Source: Begonia masoniana (lineage: Eukaryota > Streptophyta > Magnoliopsida > Cucurbitales > Begoniaceae). Taken from it: 64,000 nt of DNA. Under the pieces are notes generated by a model. It saw nothing but the letters and a program-made list of their open reading frames with translations, was not told the origin of the DNA and did no database searches. Where the stretch lies: positions 27,737,495 to 27,801,494 of the forward strand of contig CM039502.1 in the NCBI GenBank assembly GCA_022432975.1. Reading direction: 5' to 3'. A program made the translations under genes and the position numbers. Shown in pieces: positions 33,339 through 44,949 of this stretch (position 1 is the first letter of the stretch; the number at the start of each line of letters is the position of its first letter).

Positions 33339-33531
33339 TGTTGCAACGACCTACCCCCTTCACCGTTGCGAACGCACCGCCATCTGGGTCCGGATCCAGT
33401 ATACAGGTCAGTCGTCACTCACAGAACTTTTCCCTCCTGGAGCAGGGAATTTCATGCCTTTCCCACCACTCGAACCTAGGATTTCTAGGATATAATCCAT
33501 GGGCTATAAGTGATGGTACCACTTGGGCTAC
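33339..33531 (-). repeat. Element A 5' LTR stump
   Basis: The last 193 bases of A's 5' LTR, ending on minus in CGTTGCAACA. It is cut at 33532 by LTR G, and no continuation is found beyond G. It cannot be compared with the 3' LTR, whose corresponding end lies outside the window. Confidence 0.75.
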
Positions 33532-35394
33532 TGTAACACCCAAACTTTCATACATTTTGTGGATAAAATATTTTGTACAAATACATTATTTAATATAAAG
33601 TATATTTTAGACAGGATTTTTGAAAGAACGAGTAAATGATGAATGTAATAAAAAGGGGCTCAAACAATAGGGAGAGAAAAATGTGTGGAGGTGAAATTTT
33701 AATTAAGCAAAGTTGGGGTAGTTAAACATAAAAAGACAAAGTTTAAACCTATAACCCTCTCTCTTCTCTTTCCTTCTTCTTCACGTAAATACTTCTCCTC
33801 CATTGCCGATCATCTCCAAGCTCCAGCTCCTTCATTTTGATCAAGATTCAAGATAAGTTTGGGTTTTTGGTTAATGTTACTCGAATTCTAATGTTTATGA
33901 GTGATAAACTAAGGTTTATGGAAGCTTTGGTTGGAATGAGTTTTCTAAAACCCTAACCTACAAAATTCTCCCTGGAAAGTTGTTGATTTTTAATTCAAGT
34001 ATGTTTAAATGATGTTTTAAAGGATTTTTATAGGATTGTATTAAGGAATGGTGCATTGGTTTGCAAAAAGGAGGAAAACCAGTTTTAAGGTTTACTTAAA
34101 ATAGGGCAGCTTCTGTTTTAAGAATTCTGCTCTATCTTCCGATTTGCTTTTTATAAATGGATGGTTTCATTTGAAATAGACGTATAGAGTTTCCAAAACA
34201 TATTGGAACGTTGAAAACAGATAAAAATTGAGAGAGTTATGATCATTTAAAGTTTACCTAATTTTATGAGTTAAATCCAGAAATTCTACCTTAATTGAGC
34301 TAAGTTTCTGAATTGAATGTTTTGTTAGGTTGTTAGAACAAAGCTAACGGATTTCCAAGCTTGAATTGCTAAGGACCTGAGGTAAGTCTTCGTCATTTGC
34401 TTGGCCGATTTGGCCTACACCACAAGAATTAGATGTTATTGAGGATTTTTGGTGTTTTAAATAGTTTTATTGCAAATTTGGATGGGTAGCTAGGTTGTTT
34501 AAGTTATAGAATGTCTTCTACGTCTCTATTAATTTTTTTCTATGCTTTATATATATGTTATGCAATACGAACTGTCCATGCATCACGTCTTTTCAAAATG
34601 ACATGAAAACAAGTGTATGCGCACATTTTATGAAAAAGAAACGACTAATGAAAAGATATGAATATATGTAATCTCAGTCATGTCGGGGTGGGTTCAGACA
34701 TGGCTGTCCTGAGAGGAGGAGCATGTTTTTCCCCTGGTAGATGGAGAGGGCTATCTAACCGCAGGATGTGCCTCATCCATCTGGTGAGAGTAAACTCCCG
34801 GTGACATCCCGCTATGTAACGAAAGGAATGAATTGACTGCATGTTTATGAATTGCATACGCACATCATGCATTTACATTTACGATGACTTGCTGAGATTT
34901 AGCTCATAAATGTCTCTGTGGTGTAGGTGACATAGACGATCAAGGTGAGGATTTAGTACCTTAACCTGACGAGTGACGCTGTTGGCGGAGGATGACTCTG
35001 GTGGTGTGCTTGGGACTGTCGGAGCGTGATTGACCCATGGGTGAAGTATAGGTATTTTGGAGTATGTATTGACATTTTTGGGACATGATAGACGTATAGA
35101 ATTTAATTAGAAAACTTGTAAGATAATTTGAATGATGTAAAATAGTTATATGATTATGAAATTTATGGATGGTGGTGGATTAGGTAAGTTCTGGTTAGAA
35201 GTAAGTATAGGGTTATGATGTCCAATTTTTATAAAGAAAAGGTAAATTTGATGCTTAAGGAGGAAAGGGGAGTGAATTGATATTGAGTATGTAGAGTTGG
35301 TTAAGTATGGAGGAGATTGGAGATGTTGAACATGTAAAAAAATTGAAATTTGCCTTTGGAGTGTCGACCTGTGCTTGCAGGGGGTCAATCACTA
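33532..35394 (+). mobile_element. LTR G, plus-oriented, 3' end truncated
   Basis: Starts TGTAACACCCAAAC after GCTAC. Internal landmarks follow the order of the LTR C and E families; the sequence is closest to solo LTR E but inverted. No ACA end followed by GCTAC is found. The text changes to element H integrase (minus) near 35395, so the 3' end is missing. No gene inside. Confidence 0.75.
34382..34926 (+). other. Intron-like unit with complementary ends (LTR G)
   Basis: GAG|GTAAGT at 34382, GGCCGATTTGGCC, then CCTACACCACA (34414-34424). It ends TGTGGTGTAG|GTGAC; TGTGGTGTAGG (34917-34927) pairs exactly over 11 bases. TTGCTGAG about 33 bases upstream is branch-like. Relative to LTR E both partners differ in step. 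Confidence 0.5.
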
Positions 35395-36123
35395 CCAGAT
35401 AAGGGGTTGAACCTTTATCTAAAACAATACTTGAAGGAATTTCACGAAGACGAATGATATTTTCTACATATAATCTACACAATAATTTCAAAGAAAAATC
35501 CATTTTGACTGGAATAAAATGCGTAAATTTTGTCAATCTATCTACTACCACCGAAACTGTATCAAATTTCTATATAGTACTGGTAACTCAATCACAAAAT
35601 TCAAAGTACTTTTATACCAATTCTAGCAAGGGATAGACAGTGGTTATAACAACCTTGGTAGTCTTTGATGTTAGGCCTTAGCTTTAATTTGCTGACAAGT
35701 CAAATGCTTGAACACATTCTGCTACATCATGTTTCATTCCAACCCACCAAAATGGACGCTTCATGTCATGATATATTTTAAAGTTGCTAGGATAAATTGA
35801 AAAATAAAAATAAAGAACCATTTGATATGATCTCTCAACCATCAAATTGTTTGTTAGATTAAATATTCTCAAATCTTTCATTCAACTCATGATCAAATTC
35901 TTGCATATCTTTGACATCCTACAAAAGTGTTGGTGTCGCTATCAAATTAAATACTCGGATTATCTGACCATCTTCTTGATACTGTAATTCATAATCCCTA
36001 ATAGTTAAACACCTCTTCCAATCTTCCAACACTATACAGGAAAGATAACCTTGAGGATGACAACCCAAAGCGCCGGCTACAACATTTGCATTTTCAGGGT
36101 GATATTCCAAAGAAATGTCATAA
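35395..36123 (-). pseudogene. Element H integrase and RNase H fragments
   Basis: Minus strand. At 35400-35551 MVVDRLTKFTHFIPVKM and IIRLREIPSSIV are the first part of the integrase core, broken before the second Asp region completes. At 35684-35881 a decayed zinc domain reads IYHDMKRPFWWVGMKHDVAE. At 35919-36123 is the end of RNase H (DISLEYHPENANVVAGAL). LTR I cuts it at 36123. H's chromodomain end and 3' LTR are absent. Joining 36123 to 40313 restores RWMKYMRDYDISLEYHP in frame. Confidence 0.85.
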
Positions 36124-37884
36124 TGTCAGGACCCGACCCTGGGCCCCGACGGGTGGAACGGATTCCCGAGGTGGGAAGCTTACAGAACCAACCTACAACA
36201 AAACATACATTCCTTATGTGGAAACTTCCAAACGACATACACCATACATTTTCTACTTGGCATCCTAAGTTATGATATTTTCCAATAACATCCAAATAAT
36301 ATACACAACAATCGAAATACATTTCATAAGTTGAAATATATTACATCATCTATATAATCACTAAATTCTTTACATCAAAGTACAACGGAAGCGACTTTCA
36401 AATTTTACATATAAGCCACGACGTGTGACTTTCCACAACCCCAAAGATTATCAACAATGATCTTTCACCTATGCCTCCTTGTACACTTTACCTTGCCTTG
36501 GATTTTTCCATCTCGGTGAATGTCCTCGATATCTAAAAAATAGAGATATTCTGCATAATGAGCCATTGACCCAGCAAATAAGTCTAACCACTAGAATAAC
36601 TAGCCCAGACTCTATCAAAACTATCCAGACCCAAACGTCATCCTCCACCTAATCGTAGATTATTTTGAAATCAACTTAAAACAATATTGATTTGATTTGA
36701 AATTCATGTCATTTATATAAAAATGCATGCAGATTCGTAATTTGAACCATTTAAAATCCATCAACCATGGTTTAAAACTCATTTCAATGATTAAATCAAT
36801 ATAATATAATTTCAAAGAAAATCTACATTATTTAAATACACTATTTAAAATCATTCTCTACAAATAGATAAATCCAATGCATTATAGTAAATATGCACGA
36901 TTTAAAACCATCTTTTCTCAAAACATCCAATGTCATTTTTAACATTCAAATTGAAATGGAAAAATGTAATCCACTCTAAACTGACTCATTTGCCCGTAAT
37001 CCATCACTACAGTTCTCGGGTTTTCTCCGGTAGGGCTGTAGAACCTCTCTTGTCTTATTCTTCTCGAGGATTTAGGGATTTTTAACCCAAGGAGAACGTT
37101 TCGCGTAAGGCTCCCAATCATTTTCATAGTCATATTAATCCCTCATGAAGAAGCAAGTTCAGTCCAATGGGTTCTTATGTTACCACGACTTCCAACTTTC
37201 TCCTTCCTAAATGCATGTTTTAAAACAGTTATAAAGCAATAATATGCATGTTTAAAACGATACAACTCAACTCACCCATGCAATTGATAATTAAAATCAA
37301 TATGCTCAATTTAATGAAAATTGTCGTATTCGAATTTCTTTGTTTCCATATTTCTTAAAAATCAGAAATATACAATTCAATTACTTCACTTAATCGAAAT
37401 TAAACCATTTAATAAAAATTGAATTCAAACAAACTTAACAATTCAATATAAACAATCGGTTTTGAAATTCTTCGTTTTAGCATTTCAATAAAACTGGAAA
37501 TAAATGATTTTCACAATTCATTATTCGCTTTTATAAAAACGATATCAAATCCTCACTTCAACATATCCAATCTCAACCAAATCCCAATCAAATTTATCTT
37601 ATCCAGATAGAAGACAGTAATTAAAACTATCTTCACCTATCAAGGCAATAAAGTCTAATCGTTAGAGATATTTATCGTATGTCGGTTCCACCACTTTTTC
37701 TTGAAATCTCCACCGAATCAATCGATTTTTCCACCAAAGTATTTCTCTCACTGAGCTGAACAATTTTCCCTAAAGGATGGATTGACGAATCTCACTTTTC
37801 CCCCTTCCTTTCTCTCTCTTTTCCCTGCAGTTTCCTCCTTGTTTTTCTTCCGTCCTTTCTCTCTCCTTCTCTGGTTCTCCTCTT

Positions 37885-37895
37885 CTCTCTCTCTC

Positions 37896-37932
<37 letters not shown>
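37885..37932 (+). repeat. CT microsatellite
   Basis: Almost pure CT dinucleotides with one CACT break, inside LTR I. The ER-rich minus frame across it is a repeat translation. Confidence 0.9.
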
Positions 37933-37935
<3 letters not shown>

Positions 37936-38502
37936 CGTAAAAACCACAAAAAAGCAACCAACTTATCCTTTTGAAATAGTGATTTTTGGGTTAAATTACC
38001 AATTCATCAATTTATCCTTTTCAAAAGACTAATTTGCCCTTAACTGCTTGATTATTTACCAACCAACCAAACTTAATTAATCATTAATCATAATTTGTAA
38101 GGCCCCGAGTTTTCTGAACCCGGTTTGTTACACCTGAACCTGGGTATTACTAAGAAACCTTGGACCGAATTTAAAACTTTCTACGGAATTCAAATTTTTA
38201 ACGTTTGATAAAACATGAAGACTTGCAGCGGAAAAATTCTTCGAGCAAAATAGAATTGAGCAAAACTATGCAACAGTGTTTGAATGATTGATTAAAATAT
38301 TAAGAAAATAATTCAGCTGGAAGGGATAAAGGTTTAAGCGTAAATTACTTAAAATTTAAGAAAGTCAAACACATCATCCGGAGAACGAAGTCAACCGGAA
38401 GGAACTGGCTTAGCAAATAGAAGGCTTTTCCTAATAACAAAACGACAAAGTTTTGGCTACATCATCCTGTCACAAAACGACAAAGTACATCCTTTATCTA
38501 CT

Positions 38503-38704
38503 GGTGACGTCAGCCGGATGATTTCTTCATCCGATCGACTTTACCCTACATCCACCGGTGACGTCAGCCGGATGATTTCCTCATCAGATCGACTTTACTC
38601 TAAATCCACCGGTGACGTCAGCCGGATGATTTCCTCATCCGATCGACTTTACTCTACATCCACCGGTGACGTCAGCCGGATGATTTCCTCATCCGATCGA
38701 CTTA
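38503..38704 (-). repeat. 54-bp minisatellite in LTR J (nearly four units)
   Basis: Units start GGTGACGTCAGCCGGATGAT at 38503, 38557, 38611 and 38665, with few differences. It lies at about 72-80% of the minus-oriented LTR. Confidence 0.93.
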
Positions 38705-39187
38705 ACGACAAGTTCCAACCCATATCTTCTGATGGCTTCCACTGAAGACATCTTCCGATAGACAACTAAACAACAACTCAATCTCTGCCGGTAGACTTCA
38801 TCTACCGATAGAGAACAGAATCACATTTTATCCACTTCATGGCTTATAATCACAACTCTAATCACAGAAAAGAGTTTACTCACTTCACTGAAACATTCAG
38901 AAATAATTCAAATCGTTGCATTTCTCAAATCCAGTAAAAATCCAGTATTAGAACTAACGGAATACTAATATCAGAAGGGTCTCAAAATATTTTTGAAAAC
39001 ATCCAAGCAACTTCTTTCATTAGAAAGTTTAACATATTCAATTTGAAATCAATGTTCACTAAACCTTCACAGCTACAGACACCAGTTAAACCGCCCCATC
39101 AGCTGCCTGTCAGTTACAAGGATGCACTCCTCCAACCAGTCTAGTCCTCAGTAGACTCAGAAAGCACACCTGTTATCATTTCTTCAC

Positions 39188-39698
39188 CTACATCACAAAA
39201 CTCATCTATTAGCCTAATGCTAAGCAAGTAAAGCAATGATGAAATGGAAATGCTGAAACATAAAGCTTCCTAAACATGCAGTTTCTACTTTCTCATCTCA
39301 GTTGTATATTCATCGTTCTGTTCAGATCCCCCTGTGAAGTTGGGAGTTGGATCAACTCTCCCAAAGTATAATATCCACTGTCTCATTAAGGGGCGGATTA
39401 ATTCCCTTAACAGTAAGGCTGATTCACTGTTCAGATCCCCTTGTGAAATTGGGAGTTGGATCAACTCTCCCAAAGTATAAATATCCACTGTCTCATTAAG
39501 GGTTGGATTAGTTCCCTTAACAGTAAAACTGATTCACATAACTGTTTCAATATGTTCAATCTTTACCATGCCAGCATGCATTCAAATTCATTTTCGTATA
39601 CTTTTAAAACATGATGCATACACACAGACACATCCCAGTAAACACAATCCTAACGTTTTGTGATGTAGGCCCGAAGGCACAAGCAAAACTTTACTTAC
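39188..39698 (-). other. Intron-like unit with perfectly complementary ends (LTR J)
   Basis: Minus strand: CCAG|GTAAGT (plus 39693-39698), TGCCTTCGGGCCTAC, then the unit ends GTTTTGTGATGTAG|GTGAAG at plus 39188. Plus 39187-39201 and 39655-39669 are exact reverse complements over 15 bases. GCTTAGCATTAGGC about 35 bases upstream is branch-like. Confidence 0.55.
39290..39535 (-). repeat. Tandem duplication inside LTR J (about 120-bp unit)
   Basis: GTTCAGATCCCC...GGGAGTTGGATCAACTCTCC...GTAAGGCTGATTCACT occurs twice in a row (about 39318-39429 and 39430-39535). It lies within the candidate intron. Confidence 0.8.
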
Positions 39699-40312
39699 CT
39701 GGATTCCTGGTGTATACTCGGTTAGGAGTTGCCTCGGAAATGCTCACCTAGAACCATAAACGGAACATTAAGCCAATCTTTACTAATCCTCATTCTAAAG
39801 CATTCTGAAACTTGAGTGGACCGTTAGGAGTTCTATTCACCAAGCATTTTCCCAAATTTTCACCCCAACCCGAATCTACACTCATTCACAGCATACACAA
39901 AATCCCCACATTGCACTCCCTCAGCTATCTAACTACTTAAACTTAAGAGGAATGAGGAAAACTTACCTAAGTTGAAGGAGAGTCGAGGGAGGAAGAAATC
40001 GCCCGAAAGTTTTCTGCTGAAGAGCTGAAGGCCGGGAGAGAAATAAGGGAATTAGTGGCGGCTACCGAGCACTAAACCCCAAATCTCTAACCTTAAATAC
40101 ATTATTCCTTTTTTTTTTTAAATCTCTAATTACCTTTCTGCCCTTGCCTAATCATTTATTAACCTAATCAATAACTCCCCCAACCCTTCTATAAAAGTAC
40201 GTTATTAACAATAACTCAAATTTTGACTCAATGGAACCGGGTGCTACATAATTAACTTTAATCTAATCCAAATTAGATTAGTTTTAATCTTATCCTAATT
40301 AGATTAATTAGA

Positions 40313-41640
40313 ATAATCTCTCATATATTTCATCCATCGGCATTGTCCAAGATTCAAATCTCTTTACGTGAAAAGATTCCTTAAACTTTTGTGATTAGAG
40401 AATATTTCAAATTTAGCACCATACAAATAACTTCGCCAAATCTTTAAGGCGAATATACTAACTGCTAGCTACAAAATCATTGGTAGGATGATTCTGCTTA
40501 TAAGCTTTTATTATTGAGATACATAAGTTATTAGTCTATCTTGTTGCATCAGAATACAGCCCAAAGCAACTCCAAATGCATATGTATATATTGAGTGAGG
40601 CAAACTTTAATTGGGCATGGGCAAAACTGGTGCAATAGTCAATCTCTGCTTTAACTCTTCAAAAGCTGTTTGACATTTGTCGTCTCAAATAAACTTCACC
40701 TTTTTTCTTGTAAACTTGGTCAATGACTTGACAATAGAAGAAAAATGCTCCACTAGCAGGGGATAATAATCAATCAAACACAAAAAACTGCACACCTCAG
40801 TGACGTTCTTGGGTGGCCTCCACTCCAACACAGTTTGCACCTTTGCTGGATCCATAGAGATGCCATAACAAGAAACTACTTAGTCTAAAGTTATTACTTT
40901 TGTCATTCAAAAACTGCACTTTCCTGCTTTGCATACAACTGGTGCTCACACAACGTTTCCAAAACAATTTTCAAGTGCTCTATATGATCATCATGAGACT
41001 TACAATATACTAAAATATTATCAATAACAACTACCACAAACTTGTCAAGATAAGGATGGAAGACTCGATTTATTAAGTTTATAAATGCAGCTGGTGCATT
41101 AGTCAATCCAAAAGGAAGCACTGAAAACTCAAAGTGTCCATATCGAGTCCAAAAGGTTTTCTTCGGAATATCTTCTTCACAAATATTTAATTGGTGATAA
41201 CCAGATCTCAGACTAATCTTCAAAAAATACATGCACCAATCAAATAGGTCATCAATCCTTGAAAACACATATTTGTTTTTGAATGTCATGTTATTCAATT
41301 TTTGATAATCAATACCAAAGCGAGCTATCTTGCTTCTTTGAAAATAAAACTAGTGCACTGCCAAGGTAAAACACTATTTAGGATAAAGCCATTTGTAGCA
41401 AATCATCAAATTGTGTTCTCAGTTTCTTCAATTCAGCAGGGGCCATGCGGTACGGAGCTATTGAAATTGAAACATTGTCGGACACTAAATTAATAGAAAA
41501 CTCAATCTCGTGGTCGGGTGGTAACCCAAGTAGATCCTCAGAAAAAACATCCAGATAATTACAAACTATAAAACACTCCCGTAAAACTTCAATCTTCTCT
41601 AACCACCCAAACAGACTCATAAAGTGGGATCAGTGGGAAT
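40313..41640 (-). pseudogene. Element H RNase H and reverse transcriptase
   Basis: Minus strand. RNase H (about 40313-40580) reads [34 protein letters not shown] and RDLNLGQC with stops. The 131-residue frame 40903-41298 is the RT palm: [32 protein letters not shown] and [11 protein letters not shown]. The active-site Asp pair is Asp-Asn here and the first Asp (NIDLRSG) is Ser, so it is dead. Frame 41378-41620 is the RT N-terminus (GLPPDHEIEFSINLV, YRMAPAELKKL). It is a second, more decayed chromovirus-like pol. Confidence 0.9.
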
Positions 41641-42637
41641 CACATGAGTAGTACATGGATGTATCAAAACTTGTCCATTCTTTAAGACAAGGGTCACATT
41701 CCTTCGTGATAGTCAATTTTAATCTTATAATTTCATAACTAATCCATATATAGGATCACGTCAAGATGATCCAAAGGTATTACTATTAGATCAACTGATA
41801 GCTCGTGCTCGCCAACAATAAGGGAAGCAGACCTTAAAAGAAAATTCATTTTGTAATTTTTATTCACAGGGGTACTCAAAATCAAAAGATTTTCTAACTT
41901 TTCTATATCTATAGCCATAATATGAATAATTATTGCTAAAACAAAGGAATATGTTGCACTAGTATCAAATAACACAAACAATAGTATTATCGAAATGGAT
42001 CGTACCATCAATGACGCCCTTGTTAGTCTAATCAAAAGCCTCAGACCCAATAACTGCATAAACCTGACCAATCATTTTCTCTTTTCTCTTTCCTTTTTCT
42101 ATTGCCACCATAACCACCCCATGATGAATTGGGAATTGATCCTGCATTTTGGCTAGTAGATCCAACAAGGGTGGGATTAGACACAAAACTCTGCTGGTAC
42201 CCAATAGACCTATGAAAGTTGGTACTGGTAGGTTGATACTAATGCTGATATGGCGACCTGAAACTAGCTGACTATGTAGGAGCAAAAGTCTGTGATCCAG
42301 AATAAGTATGTTGCCTTTGTCTAGAAAATTCTCTTCTGGCACCAAAACCAAGCCTAAAGGAAATTGTCTATGTAGGAGCTGACTTTGCTTAGGTAGGCTT
42401 CTGATTTATTAGGTAGTTTCTCCTCAAATTTCCAGCTCCCCACAAGTGTGACAAACATAAGAGCCTGAATGCCCACTAGCATAAGGTGTTCCAACTATTT
42501 TTGAAAGATAACTAAATTTCATGGTAGATGAGTGACGACGAATCCTAGGCCTTAAATTCATCTTGAATTTCACAATTTTTCCTACTAGATCCATATCTTT
42601 GATATACTATGAAAAATCCATAAATTTAGCATAATAC
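41641..42637 (-). pseudogene. Element H protease and gag (3' part)
   Basis: Minus frame 41739-42071 is the protease: FDTSATYSFVLA in place of IDSGATHSFV, then DLIVIPLDHLDVILYMD. The catalytic D-S-G is D-T-S, with Gly lost. Upstream, 42072-42637 holds the decayed basic C-terminus of gag and its capsid end (DLVGKIVKFKMNLRPRIRRH). Element K is inserted at 42638 after AATAC. The minus sequence resumes at 56085, restoring QEYYAKFMDFS of gag. Confidence 0.8.
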
Positions 42638-42837
42638 TGTCACGACCCTAGTCCGTAATATCGTTTTTTTTAAACACTTACTTTAATTGTACATAAAGTG
42701 AAATCTAAATCGGAATTGAAATCGAAATAGAAATCGGAGTTCGTTTGGTAAATCATTTAAAACAATTACTAAAACAATAAATAAATAAATTAATAAAATA
42801 AAATCAATTAATAAAACATTTTTTTTTTATATATCGG

Positions 42838-43022
42838 CCAGAACTGGTGGCGAGCAATTGCCAGAAAACTGGCGATTGCTCGCCAGCCAGCGATTGCTCC
42901 TGGCGAGCAATCGCTGGCAGGCGATTGTTACCTCGCCTGGGCGAGTCCCAGGCAGAGGAAGAGGCGATTGCTCGCCTCCCAGAGGCGAGCAATCGCCACG
43001 CTCTCTGGAATTCCTCCAGAGA
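42838..43022 (-). repeat. Palindromic GGCGAGCAATCGCC block in LTR K
   Basis: Many direct and inverted copies of GGCGAGCAATCGC and GGCGATTGCTCGCC within 170 bases, followed by the hairpin CTCTGGAATTCCTCCAGAG. The hairpin core CTGGAATTCCTCCAG is shared with LTR E. It occupies the last fifth of the LTR. Confidence 0.88.
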
Positions 43023-43562
43023 GCGCAGTTCTTCCTCCCCCCTTTTTTCTTCTTTCTTCTTTCACACTCCCTACACTTCACGATTTTTAACACAAAACAG
43101 ACAACACAATAACACTCTAAAAACATAACACTTATCAATTCTTCCTCCTTTCTCACACTTTCTTCACACCTTTCTTTACGTACATCAATAAAACATACTT
43201 CAAACTTAACCTTTATCCAAACCCCAAACACAACACAAATCACTTTAAAAATATAACTGATTTTCATAAAAACGAACCGCGTGGTTCCGTTTAAAAGTTT
43301 AACATTCCTACCTGTTAGAAAACGTTAAAAACACAACAAAACTTAACATATATCCATTCAGTCACCCAAACATCCAAAATGTACCAACTGTACTAAAAAT
43401 CCATCTTTTTACCATTAAACTAAACATCCCCCAAAAACTCAAAAAAATACCTAACCGTGAGTCAATCAACCTAGCCAAAACACGAGCCGCCGCCACGAGC
43501 TCCATCCATCGACCGCTACACTTGATCGTCGTAAGGAGGTTCCTCACCTTCGATATCGTCAC

Positions 43563-44097
43563 CTACATCGTACAATAACTACATTAAGCCTAATGCTTAG
43601 TAAGGAGCGTACTAAACGTAACTTTACATATATGCATGACATTTATAAAACATTTTCGTTTCATTTCTTTAAATCGTTTTCTTGCCCCGTGAGAAACATA
43701 CGTCTTGCCCCGTAAGAAACATAGGTCTTGCCCCGTGAGAAACATAGGTCTTGCCCCGTGAGAAACATACATTTTAACCCGTGAGAAACATACACGTGAG
43801 GATCATACATTTATGACTCGTGAGAAACATCCATCATTCACATAATCGTTCTTTCATTTAACTTTTCATAAAACATGCTCGTAAATAGTTCGTATGCACT
43901 TTAAAAAAACATGATGCATGAGATGTAACATACATAGGGAACACCTATCGAATGAACACTACCTAAGTCGCTAAGGCATTACTTATCTACCCGTCTTTCC
44001 TTAACTACCCGTATAACCACTTTCTTCCTAACAGTCAACATTATCCACATTGTACGACGTAGGGCCTTAGTGGCCAGAAAGCCTAACGCTCACTTAC
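43563..44097 (-). other. Intron-like unit with complementary ends (LTR K)
   Basis: Minus strand: CCAG|GTAAGT (plus 44092-44097), GGCCACTAAGGCCC, CCTACGTCGTACAAT (plus 44049-44063); it ends ATTGTACGATGTAG|GTGACG at plus 43563. The ends pair over 15 positions with one G.U. TTACTAAGC about 37 bases upstream is branch-like. Confidence 0.52.
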
Positions 44098-44949
44098 CTG
44101 GCGTCCTAAATATGCTGAGCACCGTCCTTTGAGCTTGGGTTACCTAGAGCATTTAACATCGCATCATTAGTATCAACTCTCAAACATCAAATCTACACAA
44201 ATCAACTTCTCGAGCTATGACAAATTCTTCTAAAAACTCTAATTCTTCTCTTTCGGGCATTTCATCGAACACTTAATGTTCACAAACCTCAAAACTCCAT
44301 CAATATCTTCCAAACCACTTTCAACAACCTAGATTTCACATTAAACATCATCCAACACCATTAATCTACTCCAACAACCTAGATTTAACTATAAACATCA
44401 TCAATGAGTAATAAATAAACAACCCTAACGATTTCTAACAAAAACCCTAAGTTTCCTCACAAACCCTAACTTGAAATAAACCCTAAAACCACCAACAAAC
44501 TTGTCTAGAGTGTAGAGCTTACCTAAGAGGTCGATTTGGGGAAGAAACTCGAAGGAAAAACCGGCAAGAACGGAGGAGTGAGCGATCGATGGAGATTGGC
44601 GATGAAAGAAGGAGAAAGTCGCGAGGAGAAGGAGAACCGTGGAGGAGAGAAAATGAGGGAGAAAAGAAGGAAAACCCCCTTTTTAATAAATTTTAACTTT
44701 CTAAATTACCTAAATGCCTTTAGCTAATTTCTTAACTTAAACCATTGCTTCATCTATCGGTTTAACTTCTCTGAACTTCCTTATTCCTCCCAATATTTCT
44801 ATTTATTCTTAAGACCTCAACGAAACCTTATGTTCGGCATTTGGACTTAATTCATTATTTCTACGAATTAAAACTCCATAATTGATTAAAATATTAAAAA
44901 TTGAAACTTAAGGCTCGAAATTCCTAAAACGAGTTTCTCGGGTGTTACA

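Larger units (their letters stand above)
38096..40248 (-). mobile_element. Solo LTR J (2153 bp)
   Basis: TGTAAGGCCCCGAG at 38096 to CCGGGTGCTACA at 40248, with TAATT on both sides (38091-38095, 40249-40253). Landmark order shows minus orientation. No internal region. Carries a 54-bp minisatellite and a complementary-ended intron-like unit. Confidence 0.92.
36124..40312 (-). mobile_element. LTR I (about 2.0 kb) interrupting H, with nested LTR J
   Basis: Plus sequence TGTCAGGACCCG at 36124 is a typical LTR end read in reverse (GGGTCCTGACA on minus). The right edge is fixed at 40312 because H's RNase H resumes exactly there. A degenerate target duplication ATAA(T) flanks it. The right terminus GA instead of CA suggests one mutation. 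Without LTR J it is about 2030 bases. It lacks the complementary-end intron unit, so it is another family. Confidence 0.75.
42638..44949 (-). repeat. Element K 3' LTR (2312 bp, reliable copy)
   Basis: TGTCACGACCCTAG at 42638 to CGGGTGTTACA at 44949. Holds a palindromic block, an intron-like unit and, near 43680-43790, short repeats of TTGCCCCGTGAGAAACATA. Confidence 0.92.

Noticed and set aside
37748..37957. Glu/Arg-rich minus frame
   Set aside because: Translation of the CT microsatellite.
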